Source of the DNA: an uncultured Synechococcus sp.
GTDB lineage: Bacteria; Cyanobacteriota; Cyanobacteriia; Phormidesmidales; Phormidesmidaceae
NCBI GenBank assembly: GCA_937911865.1
Contig: CALDSK010000325.1
Span: 62,001 to 126,000, forward strand
Direction: 5' to 3'
Length of the DNA: 64,000 bases
Shown: piece after piece, positions 15,834 to 25,054 of the stretch
Position numbering within the stretch: the first letter of the stretch is position 1
Layout of the letters: every line of letters starts with the position of its first letter
The notes under the pieces: generated by a model
Database searches by the model: none
The model's input: only the letters and a program-made list of their open reading frames with translations
Told to the model about the DNA's origin: nothing
Position numbers and translations under genes: made by a program

Positions 15834-18358
15834 ACAAAAATATCCTTATTTCCCTGCTCTGCTTCAATAAAAGTCTGTACCTGTTTGCGGTACGTTCGCA
15901 GCTGCTGCTCCACCCAATCTCGATCTTCGCTATTGGCAAAAATATGGACCAGCGGCTCTCCGGCATCGGGCAGTATCAATACCCAGTTTTGCTGACTCGC
16001 ATCGACTATTTTAACGCCATCTATTAGTTCTAGGCTGCCTGCCGGATGAGTCTCTACAAGATAGCGCATGAGTGCCCCTTTAATAGTGCGAGGGCAGCGC
16101 ATGGTTTGAGACCGATGGGCAATGCGAGGCAATTCATCCCAGATTTGGCCAATCGTGCGCTCTTGAATCAGCAGCATTTCAATCAGTTTGGCAATGCAAA
16201 ACATCGCGTCGAAGCCAGGATGCAGCTGAGGAAAAATAAAACCCATATCGCCACTGCCGCCTAGCACAACGCCAGAGAGCTCATGGCAAGTTTCCATCAG
16301 CGCGGTGGGATTTGCTTTGGTGCGCACCACCCGGCCATCATGCCTGCGGGCGATCGCTTCAATCGCACCCGAAGCATGTACCGGTACGACTACCGTGCCG
16401 CGCGGATTGGCTGTCAAAATGATGTGCACCATCAGCGCTGTAAGGGGCTCTCCCCTAATGGGTGCGCCCACGCCGTCGACTAGCACGAGCTGCTCGCCGT
16501 TGGCCGAAACCTGTACGCCAAAGGTTGCCTGTAGCGCCTGCACCACCTGCCCTAGCTGACTTAGCAACCGTTCTCTTTCTTCTCCCGAAGGCGCAGCTGG
16601 ACTTAAGCTGGCGTTGAGGACGACCGCATCGCAGCCAAATTTGCCGAGCAGTCGGGGGAGTACCGCGCCAGAGACTGAGTAGGCGTAGTCAATGACGACT
16701 TTCGATTTGCTGTTGCGAATAGATCCAACATTTAGATGCTTCTCGAAGGCTGTGGTGTATATGTCGAGTAGCGCTGTGGGTTTGGTAACCGTGCCGATTT
16801 CGTGGATCTGCGATCGCCTCAAATCCTCCTTGAAGTAAGCTCCCTCAATCTTTTTTTCCTTCCCTTTGGCGATTCCAATTCCATTAGGCTCAAAAAATTC
16901 GATCAAAACGTGGTCGGCCCGCTGGGGATGCAACCGCACATGAATGCCGCCATCTACCTTTAAAGTTGGCAGAACATTTCTGGCAATCGGAATGGAAATC
17001 GCTTCCAAATTCTGAACATTGATCCCGACCGACATAAGTCCGGCAATTAGCGCCCTTGCAACCATTCTAGAAATGCTGCGCTGGTCGCGTGAAACGCTGA
17101 CCTGTGAACCCGGCTTAAGCGTGGAGCCAAAGGCTGCTCCCAACTTCACCGCAAACTCGGGCGTGATATCAATATTGGCTAATCCCGCAACACCTCGCTG
17201 ACCAAATAAATTTCGCTGGGCCATATTGCCCCAGATCAAATTGATATTGAGGGTGGCTCCAGATTCAATGATTTTGCTGGGCCACACCCTGACGCCGGGG
17301 CTAATTTGAGCTTCTTCCCCAATGGTGGAAAGTGCGCCGACCACCGCACCTTCTAACACGTGGGCTCGTCGATCGACCCTAGTGCCTCTCGCGATAATAC
17401 AAGCGCGTAAATGCGCATCGTCTCCTACAACAGCCCCATTCCAAATAATGGGCCGCTTAAGATCCGCGTCGCTACCAACCGTGACATTGTCACCAATGAC
17501 CGTGCCTGCTTCCAAAACCGCTCGCGGCCCAATTCGACAATTACTACCAATCAGTAGTGGCGGATGCAGCTGAGCGCTCGGATCAATAAAAGTATTACTA
17601 CCCACGCGAACGCCTGAACTCACTTCTGGGTAGCTATAGTCGATATGGACTCTGCTTTGAAGCGCATCGTACTGTGCTTCTCGGTAAGCATTGAGATGAC
17701 CCACATCGCACCAGTATCCCTCTGCAACATAGCCATACATCGGCTCCTGCTTCTCTAGCAGGAGAGGAAAAAGGTCCTTTGAAAAATCCTGCTCACGCTC
17801 GGGCGGAAGATAGTCAAGCACAGACGGATCAAGAATATAGACCCCAGTGTTAACGGTATCGGAGAATACTTCGCTACTCGACGGCTTTTCTAGAAAGCGC
17901 ACAATCCGACTGTCTTTATCTGTAATAACTAGCCCAAACTCCAGCGGATTGGGCACACGGGTAAGTACTAGGGTTGCCTTTGCCCCTTTTCTTTGATGAA
18001 ATTCAATGGCGGCGCTCAGATCAAAATCGGTAATGCTATCGCCGCTGAGGACGACAAAAGTGTCATCTAGCAGCTCAGCCACATTTTTGACACAGCCAGC
18101 AGTGCCTAGGGGCTGATCTTCTTCAACCGCATAGGTCATCTGTACCCCGAAGTCCTTGCCGTCTTGAAAGTAGTCACGCATGACGTCGGGTAAATAAAAT
18201 AACGTGGCAATAATCTCGGTGATGTTGTGACGTTTGAGCAGATTGATAGTGTGCTCAGCAATGGGACGGTTGAGCACAGGCACCATTGGTTTCGGTAAAT
18301 CGCATGTCAGCGGTCTAAGTCTTGTTCCAGAGCCTCCAGCCATAATGACTGCGCGCAT
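15830..18358 (-). CDS. Sugar-nucleotidyltransferase / phosphomannomutase-like fusion
   Basis: 842 residues. Residues 1-235: nucleotidyltransferase with AGGSGTRLRPLTCDLPKP and VLSGDSITDFD, usually annotated mannose-1-phosphate guanylyltransferase. Residues about 250-380: left-handed beta-helix repeats (IGDNVTVG, RRAHVLEGAVVG). Residues about 385-830: phosphohexomutase-like domain. In that last domain the phosphoserine loop TxSHNP is replaced by GGIHVRLHPQRAD and the metal loop DGDADR by SANGEQL, so mutase activity is doubtful. Substrate is not certain. It starts opposite the 18704 gene across a 345-bp gap and overlaps ssb by 4 nt. Confidence 0.85.
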   Translation of the reverse strand: MRAVIMAGGSGTRLRPLTCDLPKPMVPVLNRPIAEHTINLLKRHNITEIIATLFYLPDVMRDYFQDGKDFGVQMTYAVEEDQPLGTAGCVKNVAELLDDTFVVLSGDSITDFDLSAAIEFHQRKGAKATLVLTRVPNPLEFGLVITDKDSRIVRFLEKPSSSEVFSDTVNTGVYILDPSVLDYLPPEREQDFSKDLFPLLLEKQEPMYGYVAEGYWCDVGHLNAYREAQYDALQSRVHIDYSYPEVSSGVRVGSNTFIDPSAQLHPPLLIGSNCRIGPRAVLEAGTVIGDNVTVGSDADLKRPIIWNGAVVGDDAHLRACIIARGTRVDRRAHVLEGAVVGALSTIGEEAQISPGVRVWPSKIIESGATLNINLIWGNMAQRNLFGQRGVAGLANIDITPEFAVKLGAAFGSTLKPGSQVSVSRDQRSISRMVARALIAGLMSVGINVQNLEAISIPIARNVLPTLKVDGGIHVRLHPQRADHVLIEFFEPNGIGIAKGKEKKIEGAYFKEDLRRSQIHEIGTVTKPTALLDIYTTAFEKHLNVGSIRNSKSKVVIDYAYSVSGAVLPRLLGKFGCDAVVLNASLSPAAPSGEERERLLSQLGQVVQALQATFGVQVSANGEQLVLVDGVGAPIRGEPLTALMVHIILTANPRGTVVVPVHASGAIEAIARRHDGRVVRTKANPTALMETCHELSGVVLGGSGDMGFIFPQLHPGFDAMFCIAKLIEMLLIQERTIGQIWDELPRIAHRSQTMRCPRTIKGALMRYLVETHPAGSLELIDGVKIVDASQQNWVLILPDAGEPLVHIFANSEDRDWVEQQLRTYRKQVQTFIEAEQGNKDIFV

Positions 18359-18703
18359 AGTTGCTCTCCTGTTTGGTAAGTTTTTAAAAGAAAGTTTTGA
18401 AAAAAATAAAATTGAACATTATCGATCAGCCAAGCGTGAATTTTCAGCTGATAGGGCAAGATGACCTAAAGATGATCTAGGAAAAACGAAAACTGACTTT
18501 ATAAAGAGCAAGGCAGCTGCCGTTTAATTCTATAAGAGTGTTAAAAAGCCTGCCGTTGGCAGCAAAACTGTTAGGAAATCGTAGGTTCGCTGCTGGTTCT
18601 TACTTTTACGTGGGTGCGTGGCAACTATGGCTTTTGACTCAAGTCAGTTTTTCAAGGCTATGATAATCACCTAATTAAATTTCTTTCGCAGGAGGCGTGA
18701 TCG
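18359..18703. other. Divergent promoter region
   Basis: 345 bp between the nucleotidyltransferase gene (leftward) and a small membrane protein gene (rightward). A TTGACT at 18634-18639 and TATGAT at 18659-18664 are separated by 19 bp, a weak promoter match for the rightward gene. A CCTGCC-GTT-GGCAGC hairpin lies near 18550. AGGAGG lies about 10 nt before ATG 18704. Confidence 0.4.
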
Positions 18704-18886
18704 ATGGGGTTGGTCGGAATTCTCTTACTGGGCGTTTATGGCGTGGGCGTGTGGAAGTTTTGGAGCGGTTTTAATCGAACCAACTTTACGAGCCGTAAGC
18801 TATCGCTTACCTTGCTATGGCCTGTTTTCTTAGTTGGCAATAAAAACTATAGAAAGAATTTTACTAAGGCTATCAAAGGGTCTTAG
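18704..18886 (+). CDS. Small conserved membrane protein
   Basis: 60 residues with an excellent ribosome site (CAGGAGG) before the ATG. One membrane segment at the N-terminus (GLVGILLLGVYGVGVWKFW), then FNRTNFTSRKL, a second hydrophobic stretch (LSLTLLWPVFLV) and a basic end. The layout looks like a short cyanobacterial family of unknown function; I cannot name it. Confidence 0.65.
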   Translation: MGLVGILLLGVYGVGVWKFWSGFNRTNFTSRKLSLTLLWPVFLVGNKNYRKNFTKAIKGS

Positions 18887-18891
18887 TGTAA

Positions 18892-18939
18892 GTCTTGAGA
18901 TGCATCGGTCTTGAGATATACAAGTCTTGAGATAGCGCC
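18892..18939 (+). repeat. Tandem repeat 3 x 16 bp
   Basis: GTCTTGAGAT recurs at 18892, 18908 and 18924, exactly 16 bp apart, each followed by a diverged six-base spacer. It fills much of the gap between the small membrane protein gene and the methyltransferase gene. Confidence 0.85.
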
Positions 18940-18967
18940 TGTAGCAAATTCGACTTGAGGGTATTAC

Positions 18968-19696
18968 ATGAGCAAATCCAGCGGTCAGTTTTCTTCCATG
19001 GGAGATGTCCTCAAGTCAAAGTCTGTGCCGTGGACGCCGATCATGAGTGCCACGGCAGAGCGCTACGATGCGGAGTATAAAGGTAAGCCGTTTGAGCTAC
19101 CGGAAGAAGTTGAGGCTATGCCGGTTTTTCGAGATTGGGCTTCGGGTTCGCTCGGATCACGGATTGCCTCTCCGTTTTGGGAAATTGCTAAGCCTAAGAA
19201 AAATCAGCACTGCCTGGATCTAGGCTGCGGGTTTAGCTTTTTGATTTATGAATGGAAAGCTTGGCAGGCCAGATTCTACGGGCAAGATATCAGTCAGTTC
19301 GCAGTGAAAACCGTGCATCAGCGGGGGCCTCAGCTAGATTCCAAACTGTTTATGGGGATTAAGCAAGGCCCGGCTCACCTGTTGGACTATCCGGCTGCAA
19401 CGTTTGATATGGTGATTGCGACCGGTTTTAGCTGCTACTACCCCTTAGACTATTGGCAAGCAGTCATGGAAGCGGCTAGGCCATTAATTAAGCCGGGCGG
19501 TTTTTTTGTATTTGATGTGATTGATCCAGACCAGCCGCTCGCTGAGAATTGGGCAATATTAGAGACCTATCTGGGTGCAGATGTTGCCTTAGAGCCCCTG
19601 TCAAGCTGGCGATCGCTTATAAAAACTGTCGGTGCCAAAGTGATCAAGCAGCAGAGCGGTGAGCTGTTTCATCTATATAAAATTCGCTGGCCGTGA
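18968..19696 (+). CDS. Class I SAM-dependent methyltransferase
   Basis: 242 residues. SAM-binding motif I is CLDLGCGFSF near residues 79-88, motif II in FYGQDIS, and a DMVIATGFSCYYPLDYW stretch followed by LIKPGGFFVFDVIDPD (motif for the carboxyl end of the Rossmann fold). The N-terminal part (YDAEYKGKPFELPEEVEAMPVF) is typical of a cyanobacterial group without assigned substrate. It ends 9 bp before cobK, so they are probably co-transcribed; that raises but does not prove a link to tetrapyrrole chemistry. Confidence 0.78.
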   Translation: MSKSSGQFSSMGDVLKSKSVPWTPIMSATAERYDAEYKGKPFELPEEVEAMPVFRDWASGSLGSRIASPFWEIAKPKKNQHCLDLGCGFSFLIYEWKAWQARFYGQDISQFAVKTVHQRGPQLDSKLFMGIKQGPAHLLDYPAATFDMVIATGFSCYYPLDYWQAVMEAARPLIKPGGFFVFDVIDPDQPLAENWAILETYLGADVALEPLSSWRSLIKTVGAKVIKQQSGELFHLYKIRWP

Positions 19697-19705
19697 GGCG
19701 CTCCG

Positions 19706-20500
19706 GTGGAAACGGCGGGCTATGTGTGGCTGATTGGCGGTACGAGTGAGAGTGCTCAACTGGCTGTAGCGCTATCTGCTCGTCAGGTGCCTTACGTTGT
19801 TTCTGTCACGACAGAAGCGGCTAGAAAGCTATATCCAAAAACGGCGCAGCTGTGGGTAGGTAAGCTAACGCCTCAGACTTTGCCCAGCTTTATTACTCAG
19901 TGGAATATCCGGTGTATTTTGGATGCCTCGCATCCGTTTGCGACTGAGATTTCTGTGCAGGCTATGTCTGTTGCAGAGGTACGATCGCTGGCCTACCTAC
20001 GCTACGAAAGAGCTGCGATCGCCGATGAGAATTCTGTCACACCAGCGGATGTCCCAGCGATTGTTTCAGCGGCTTCTATCGAAGCCTTGCTCGCTAGCGA
20101 TATTTTGCGGCGACAGCGGGTACTTTTTACCGTGGGCTACCGGCCTCTGGCAAAATTTTCGCCCTTAAGAGCTGAGTCTCAGCTGTTTGCCAGGGTGCTG
20201 CCCTCTGTGAATGCGATTTCAGGGGCGGTGGCTGCTGGTTTTACGGCCTCCGAAATTATGGCAATGAGGCCGCCGGTATCTGCGGAACTAGAAGCTGCCT
20301 TATGTCGTCATTGGAGGATTACGCGAATAGTCGCCAAAGCCTCAGGGCTGCCTAGTGGAGAAGCCACAAAGCGTAAAGTTGCGGCACAGCTGGGGATTAC
20401 CTTAGTTTTACTGCAGCGACCTCAGTTAACTTACCCACAGCAAACAAACTCAATAGCTAAAGCAGTTGAATTTTGTCTAAAAACGCTCATGGTGTATTAA
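19706..20500 (+). CDS. cobK: Precorrin-6A reductase CobK/CbiJ
   Basis: NADPH-dependent reduction of the precorrin-6A ring in cobalamin synthesis. WLIGGTSES near the N-terminus, VVSVTTE, VGKL, ILDASHPFATEIS, YLRYERA and the C-terminal IVAKASGLPSGEATKRKVAAQ fit the family. GTG start at 19706. 264 residues. No cobalamin riboswitch was seen upstream. Confidence 0.88.
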   Translation: METAGYVWLIGGTSESAQLAVALSARQVPYVVSVTTEAARKLYPKTAQLWVGKLTPQTLPSFITQWNIRCILDASHPFATEISVQAMSVAEVRSLAYLRYERAAIADENSVTPADVPAIVSAASIEALLASDILRRQRVLFTVGYRPLAKFSPLRAESQLFARVLPSVNAISGAVAAGFTASEIMAMRPPVSAELEAALCRHWRITRIVAKASGLPSGEATKRKVAAQLGITLVLLQRPQLTYPQQTNSIAKAVEFCLKTLMVY

Positions 20501-20928
20501 TCTAGCGCTTAAGGCGATGCTCTAAATAACATACAGACGCCACATAACATACAGACAGACGCTGAATCTTTCGTTGACTCGCTGTGTGTCTAGGGATGCG
20601 CAAAGCGTTTGCCTATGAAGCGTCGGCCCAGAAGGCGTTTGCCTATGAAGCGTTTGCCCAGGAAGTACTTGCTAAAAGGTGCTGGCCAAGAAACTGGTTA
20701 CCTCTGGTTATCTAAGCAGTGGTAAGCACAGCAGTTAACTTTAATGGCTAATCGATGAATAATCGCGGAGGAATTTTTCTTACAACAGCCTTGAGACCTT
20801 AAGAGACAACGCATTGAAGCTGATCTATAGGAGACAGTCGGTATACTAACTTTTCTTTGCTTGACTATTGCTTAAGAAGTGCTATCGTGATGGCTACTTT
20901 TGTTGATTGCTGATTTTCTACCGCCTTA
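20501..20928. other. Gap rich in short tandem repeats before the rsbU-like gene
   Basis: Two tandem duplications: an 18-bp pair (ATAACATACAGAC core) at 20526-20561 and a 30-bp pair (GCGTTTGCCTATGAAGCGT core) at 20605-20665. No gene seen. The last 100 bp should hold the promoter of the downstream phosphatase gene, but no match is strong enough to claim. Confidence 0.6.
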
Positions 20929-22485
20929 ATGCCCCCTTCCCCTATGCAATCTAGGCCCACTCCCCCCTTTAATCAGCCACCGCAGGACAGTCGTCGTAAG
21001 ATGTCCGGCTCTGCGTTGCCTGGAAGCGGCCTACCTCCTAGCCTCTCGGGCAGTCTACCCACTGGTATGCCAGGGGGAAGCTCGGTCTATGCGCTCAAAG
21101 AGCTAGTTGCTAGATTGCAGCGAGAGCAATACAAAATTCAAGACTTGTTAGGCTCGTTAGGCTTCGCCCTACGCAGTCTCAACAATCTAAGTCAGTTTTT
21201 AGAGCTGATTCCCATGATTGCTAGCCGCGTTACGGATGCATCCGGCGGTGCGCTAGTCATGTTTCAACCAGACGGTCAGATTCGGCTAGAGCAGCTGCAC
21301 TGTGCAGGTACAGAGGCTGGTACCGATGATTGTAAGAATGTGCGGATGGCCTTAGAAATGGCTACCCGGCAAATTGCGGCCTCTACGCCCCATAGTCTAA
21401 GCCCAGGCGAGTCATCAGGCGCATTGGCGAGTGATGCCATGCTGACACTAGATCGTCAGGCGGGTCGCTACTTGGGCGCTGATTTTCAGATTTTTGGGAC
21501 GGCTATTATTGTTCAGAACGTAGAGCGTGGACGACTGTACGTTTTTAGTCAGGAAGGTGACTATACCTGGAACGATACCCGACAGAAGCTGGTTCGCTTA
21601 GTTGCTGACCAAACGGCAGTGGCGATTGAAAACAACGCGCTAACCAATGAGCTACGCCACAAAGAGCGATTGGATAGAGAGCTAGAACTAGGCGCGGAAA
21701 TTCAGGCTCAGCTGCTACCTCGTCAGTGCCCTGAAATTGAGGGTGTGGATCTAGCCGCCAAGTGCCAAACTGCTAACAAAGTAGGCGGCGACTATTACGA
21801 TTTTATCCCCACCACTTACGAACAGCTGAGAGCGCCCGATGCCCCCGCCTCTCAAGAGAAGCCCTGGAACTTTGCGATTGGCGACGTGATGGGCAAAGGT
21901 GTCCCGGCAGGCCTGATGATGACCATGCTGCGCGGTATGTTACGCGCGGAGGTGCTCAATAGTCATTCCCCAGGACATTTGCTTCAGCATTTGAACTGGG
22001 TTATGCACACAGACTTAGAAAGCTCTAATCGCTTTGTAACGCTGTTTTGTGCTCAGTATGACCCGCGCACACAGGTGCTTTGCTACGGCAATGCCGCGCA
22101 TAATCCACCGCTGCTGTGGCAGTCGGCAACCGGTCAGGTGAGTCGCTTGGACGCAGATGGAATGCTGCTGGGCCTGGATATGGAGACCCGCTATCAAGAG
22201 AATCAGGTCCAGTTGCAGCCTGGCGATACCGTAATCTATTACACGGATGGTTTTACAGAAGCCTCAGACCGTGGCGGCCAGCGGTTCGATGAAGACAATT
22301 TGATTGAATCTTTTAGCTGGGCTTGTCGAAATTTCTCTAGTTCTGATGAAATTTTGAATTACTTGTTTGCGATGCTACGGCGCTTTGTGGGCACAGATCG
22401 TGAGGCAGAAGACGATACAACGCTGGTCGTTATGAGAATCACGCAGGAGGCCGAATTTCGGCAGCTTTCGACCACAGGGCTGTGA
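20929..22485 (+). CDS. RsbU/SpoIIE-type PP2C phosphatase with GAF domain
   Basis: 518 residues. A Pro/Ser-rich N-terminus (1-45), a short helical segment (LVARLQREQYKIQDLLGSL), a GAF domain at about 70-240 (DQTAVAIENN at its end), a helical linker (LRHKERLDRELELGAEIQAQLLP) and a SpoIIE-like PP2C domain at about 275-510 with VGGDYYDF, GDVMGKGVPAGLMMTMLRGMLRA, AHNPPLLW, GDTVIYYTDGFTEA and DDTTLVVMR. Metal-binding Asp residues are present. Family members dephosphorylate STAS antagonists; the STAS gene at 15016 is a candidate partner. Confidence 0.9.
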   Translation: MPPSPMQSRPTPPFNQPPQDSRRKMSGSALPGSGLPPSLSGSLPTGMPGGSSVYALKELVARLQREQYKIQDLLGSLGFALRSLNNLSQFLELIPMIASRVTDASGGALVMFQPDGQIRLEQLHCAGTEAGTDDCKNVRMALEMATRQIAASTPHSLSPGESSGALASDAMLTLDRQAGRYLGADFQIFGTAIIVQNVERGRLYVFSQEGDYTWNDTRQKLVRLVADQTAVAIENNALTNELRHKERLDRELELGAEIQAQLLPRQCPEIEGVDLAAKCQTANKVGGDYYDFIPTTYEQLRAPDAPASQEKPWNFAIGDVMGKGVPAGLMMTMLRGMLRAEVLNSHSPGHLLQHLNWVMHTDLESSNRFVTLFCAQYDPRTQVLCYGNAAHNPPLLWQSATGQVSRLDADGMLLGLDMETRYQENQVQLQPGDTVIYYTDGFTEASDRGGQRFDEDNLIESFSWACRNFSSSDEILNYLFAMLRRFVGTDREAEDDTTLVVMRITQEAEFRQLSTTGL

Positions 22486-22598
22486 CTTCGAAAGGCGATA
22501 GGCCGATGATCGTACAACTACTGAGTTTGTTAGGTCGTAAGCGTTAGCTGGGCATTGTGAGGAGTGCTTAGTGATCCAGTCATGCTGGTGAAAAGTTT

Positions 22599-22802
22599 AT
22601 GGAATCTTCTGCGTTTTATGCGGTTCAGCTTGAGCATTCAGTCATTGCAGGTACGCCAGTGATTGCTCAGCATTTTGACCAAGATTTGATTGGCGATACC
22701 GGGGTGATGTTGAAGGGCTTTTATGAGTCTGGGCAGCTGTGGGCACTGCTAATTGGTCTGGCATTGGGATATGCGTTTAAGTCATTTACGTCTTACGGCT
22801 AG
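22599..22802 (+). CDS. Small conserved membrane protein
   Basis: 67 residues with a polar N-terminus and a single C-terminal membrane helix (GQLWALLIGLALGYAF) ending KSFTSYG. The C-terminal pattern looks conserved in cyanobacteria, but no function is known to me. No convincing ribosome site. It sits about 110 bp before argH. Confidence 0.5.
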   Translation: MESSAFYAVQLEHSVIAGTPVIAQHFDQDLIGDTGVMLKGFYESGQLWALLIGLALGYAFKSFTSYG

Positions 22803-22834
22803 GGTCGTTGAGATGCTGATTGCTCGCATGTCTT

Positions 22835-22864
22835 TTGCTGTAAGCTGAGCTGCTACTGTATAAA
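22835..22864 (+). promoter_or_regulatory. Candidate sigma-70 promoter of argH
   Basis: TTGCTG at 22835-22840 and TATAAA at 22859-22864 with an 18-bp spacer. The start would lie about 45 nt before GTG 22917; AGGAG is at 22899-22903. Confidence 0.4.
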
Positions 22865-22916
22865 GTGTGATTTTTAAGCAACTTTTATACCTAGCAGTAG
22901 GAGCACACGCAAAATA

Positions 22917-24320
22917 GTGGCTACATCAACTCAGCAGAGTAGCAGTGGGCAAACATGGAGCCAACGGTTCGAATCGGCGCTACATCCGGTGGTAGCTCAA
23001 TTTAATGCCAGTATTGGGTTTGATATTGAGCTGTTAGAGTACGACCTGACTGGCTCGGTGGCCCATGCTCGGATGCTCGCGAAGGTAGGAATTCTCTCTG
23101 AGCAGGAGTGTGAGCAGATTGCCTCGGGGTTAGAAACTATTCGCGAAGAGTATCGCAAGGGAGAGTTTAATCCGGGTGTGGATGAAGAAGATGTGCACTT
23201 TGCGGTGGAACACCGGCTGATTGAGCTGATTGGGGCGGGGGGTAAAAAGCTGCATACTGCCCGTTCGCGCAACGATCAGGTTGGAACAGATGTTCGACTG
23301 TATTTGCGATCGCAAATACAAGACATTCGCCAGAAGCTAAAAGCCTTTCAGCAGGCTGTTTTTGAGCTGGCCAGTCAGCATGTCGAGACGCTGATTCCGG
23401 GCTATACCCATCTGCAACGAGCACAGCCCTTGAGCCTAGCGCATCATTTGCTGGCTTATTTTGAAATGATGCAGCGAGACTGGGAGCGCCTGGGAGATGT
23501 GCTCAAAAGAGTCAACATTTCACCTTTGGGCTGCGGGGCGCTAGCGGGTACAACATTTCCTATTGACCGAGCGTATTGCGCTGAACTGTTGGAGTTTGAT
23601 GAAATTTATCACAACAGTTTGGATGGGGTGAGCGATCGCGACTTTGCAATAGAATTTGCTGGCGCTGCAAGCATTATTATGGTGCACCTTTCCAGGCTTT
23701 CAGAAGAGATTATTCTATGGGCTTCCGAAGAGTTTCGATTTGTTGTTTTAGGCGATAGTTGCTCGACTGGATCGAGTATTATGCCTCAAAAGAAGAATCC
23801 AGATATTCCAGAGCTGGTGCGCGGTAAAACGGGTCGAACCTTTGGTCACTTACAAGGACTGTTGGTAATGATGAAAGGCCTGCCGCTGGCTTACAACAAA
23901 GATTTACAAGAAGACAAAGAGGCGATTTTCGATACGGTAACAACCGTGTCTGGTTGCCTGGAAGCGATGACTATTTTGATGCAAGAAGGCATCATATTTC
24001 GCACAGAAAGGCTGAATCAGGCCGTTGCGGAAGACTTCTCTAATGCGACCGACGTTGCGGATTACCTGGCGGCGAAAGGCGTCCCGTTTCGTGAGGCTTA
24101 CAATCTAGTGGGTAAGGTCGTGAAGACGTCGCTGGCCGCAGGAAAGCTGCTGAAGGACTTAAGCCTAGATGAGTGGCAGGCGCTGCATCCGAAGTTTGAG
24201 GCGGATATTTACGAGGCGATCGCACCTGCTCAGGTTGTTTCCGCTCGGAACAGCGCAGGCGGTACCGGCTTTGACCAAGTTCGCTCGGCATTATCTAGAG
24301 CAGAGAGCCTATTACAATAG
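22917..24320 (+). CDS. argH: Argininosuccinate lyase ArgH
   Basis: Last step of arginine synthesis: argininosuccinate to arginine and fumarate. Fumarase/aspartase-superfamily signature GSSIMPQKKNPD near residues 285-296, with HTARSRNDQVGTDVRLYLR and GYTHLQRAQPLSLAHHLLAY upstream. 467 residues, normal. GTG start at 22917; AGGAG is 13 nt away, a little long, but no better start exists. Confidence 0.95.
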   Translation: MATSTQQSSSGQTWSQRFESALHPVVAQFNASIGFDIELLEYDLTGSVAHARMLAKVGILSEQECEQIASGLETIREEYRKGEFNPGVDEEDVHFAVEHRLIELIGAGGKKLHTARSRNDQVGTDVRLYLRSQIQDIRQKLKAFQQAVFELASQHVETLIPGYTHLQRAQPLSLAHHLLAYFEMMQRDWERLGDVLKRVNISPLGCGALAGTTFPIDRAYCAELLEFDEIYHNSLDGVSDRDFAIEFAGAASIIMVHLSRLSEEIILWASEEFRFVVLGDSCSTGSSIMPQKKNPDIPELVRGKTGRTFGHLQGLLVMMKGLPLAYNKDLQEDKEAIFDTVTTVSGCLEAMTILMQEGIIFRTERLNQAVAEDFSNATDVADYLAAKGVPFREAYNLVGKVVKTSLAAGKLLKDLSLDEWQALHPKFEADIYEAIAPAQVVSARNSAGGTGFDQVRSALSRAESLLQ

Positions 24321-24349
24321 CGCCTGATAGCAAACAGCAGACGAAACGG

Positions 24350-24934
24350 TCACAGTGGCTTGACCAGGGAACTGACTGGGATAGACAAACTAGGAAAGGC
24401 CAGAGGCTGAATGCTGCTCTCCGTAACGCTGCTCTCCGTAATGCGGCTCTCTGTGTAGTCTGTTCTGGACGTATACTGTCCTCCTTTGGGTTCTCGAAAG
24501 ACGATAACTGAACGATTTTTGAGATTGACAACCCAGTACTCAGGAATCGCGACTGCAGCGTAGACCTGTGCCTTAAGTCCTAGGTCTTTTTTTAAGGTAG
24601 CGTTTGAATATTCAATCACCCAAAAAATGTCTTCTGGATAGGGATGATGGCTGAGATATTCTTCACCAAGTGGACGAACGATGGCTACATCTGGTTCTGG
24701 CTCTGACTGATCGGGCAGGGTAATAGGTTTAGCCTGTCGCACCATTGCCTGCTCACCTAGCATCCTAACCAGGTAATTGCCGGATGCAGAACTAAAGTAA
24801 GCATGCGGTTTCCCTTCTGGTGCCATCTCGATGATTTCGCCTCTAATTAACTCAACGCGCCGATTGTCCAGTACGCCAGCGTCGATCATGCGATGATATT
24901 CTTCCAGAGTCCACTTCGCTGCTACAACCGTCAT
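24350..24934 (-). CDS. Uma2-family putative endonuclease (DUF820)
   Basis: PD-(D/E)XK-fold protein of a family that is strongly expanded in cyanobacteria and of uncertain role. ELIRGEIIEMAPEGKPHA, SEPEPDVAIV, FWVIEYSNATLKKDLGLKAQVYAA and PEYWVVNLKNRSVIVFRE carry the conserved acidic and Lys residues. Near the C-terminus a 15-bp tandem repeat (24413-24457 on the plus strand) encodes TESRI-TESSV-TESSI. Convergent with argH. Confidence 0.85.
   Translation of the reverse strand: MTVVAAKWTLEEYHRMIDAGVLDNRRVELIRGEIIEMAPEGKPHAYFSSASGNYLVRMLGEQAMVRQAKPITLPDQSEPEPDVAIVRPLGEEYLSHHPYPEDIFWVIEYSNATLKKDLGLKAQVYAAVAIPEYWVVNLKNRSVIVFREPKGGQYTSRTDYTESRITESSVTESSIQPLAFPSLSIPVSSLVKPL
24413..24457 (-). repeat. 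In-frame tandem repeat 3 x 15 bp in the Uma2 gene
   Basis: Three units encode five-residue blocks beginning TES. Same unit length as the repeat in ruvX, with unrelated sequence. Confidence 0.8.
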
Positions 24935-25054
24935 TAACCGCTCTCCTTACTAAGCAGCTTCGGTAAGCGTATTGTAGCAAGCGGCCTTTGTCGTGTTTTT
25001 GGCGACGTTTCTGGTGATATTTCTTTTGGCGTTTCTTTAGGAGAAATCATATTA

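Noticed and set aside
22970..22982. GGTTCGAATC, a tRNA T-loop-like string
   Set aside because: Inside argH, with no acceptor stem or anticodon arm around it.
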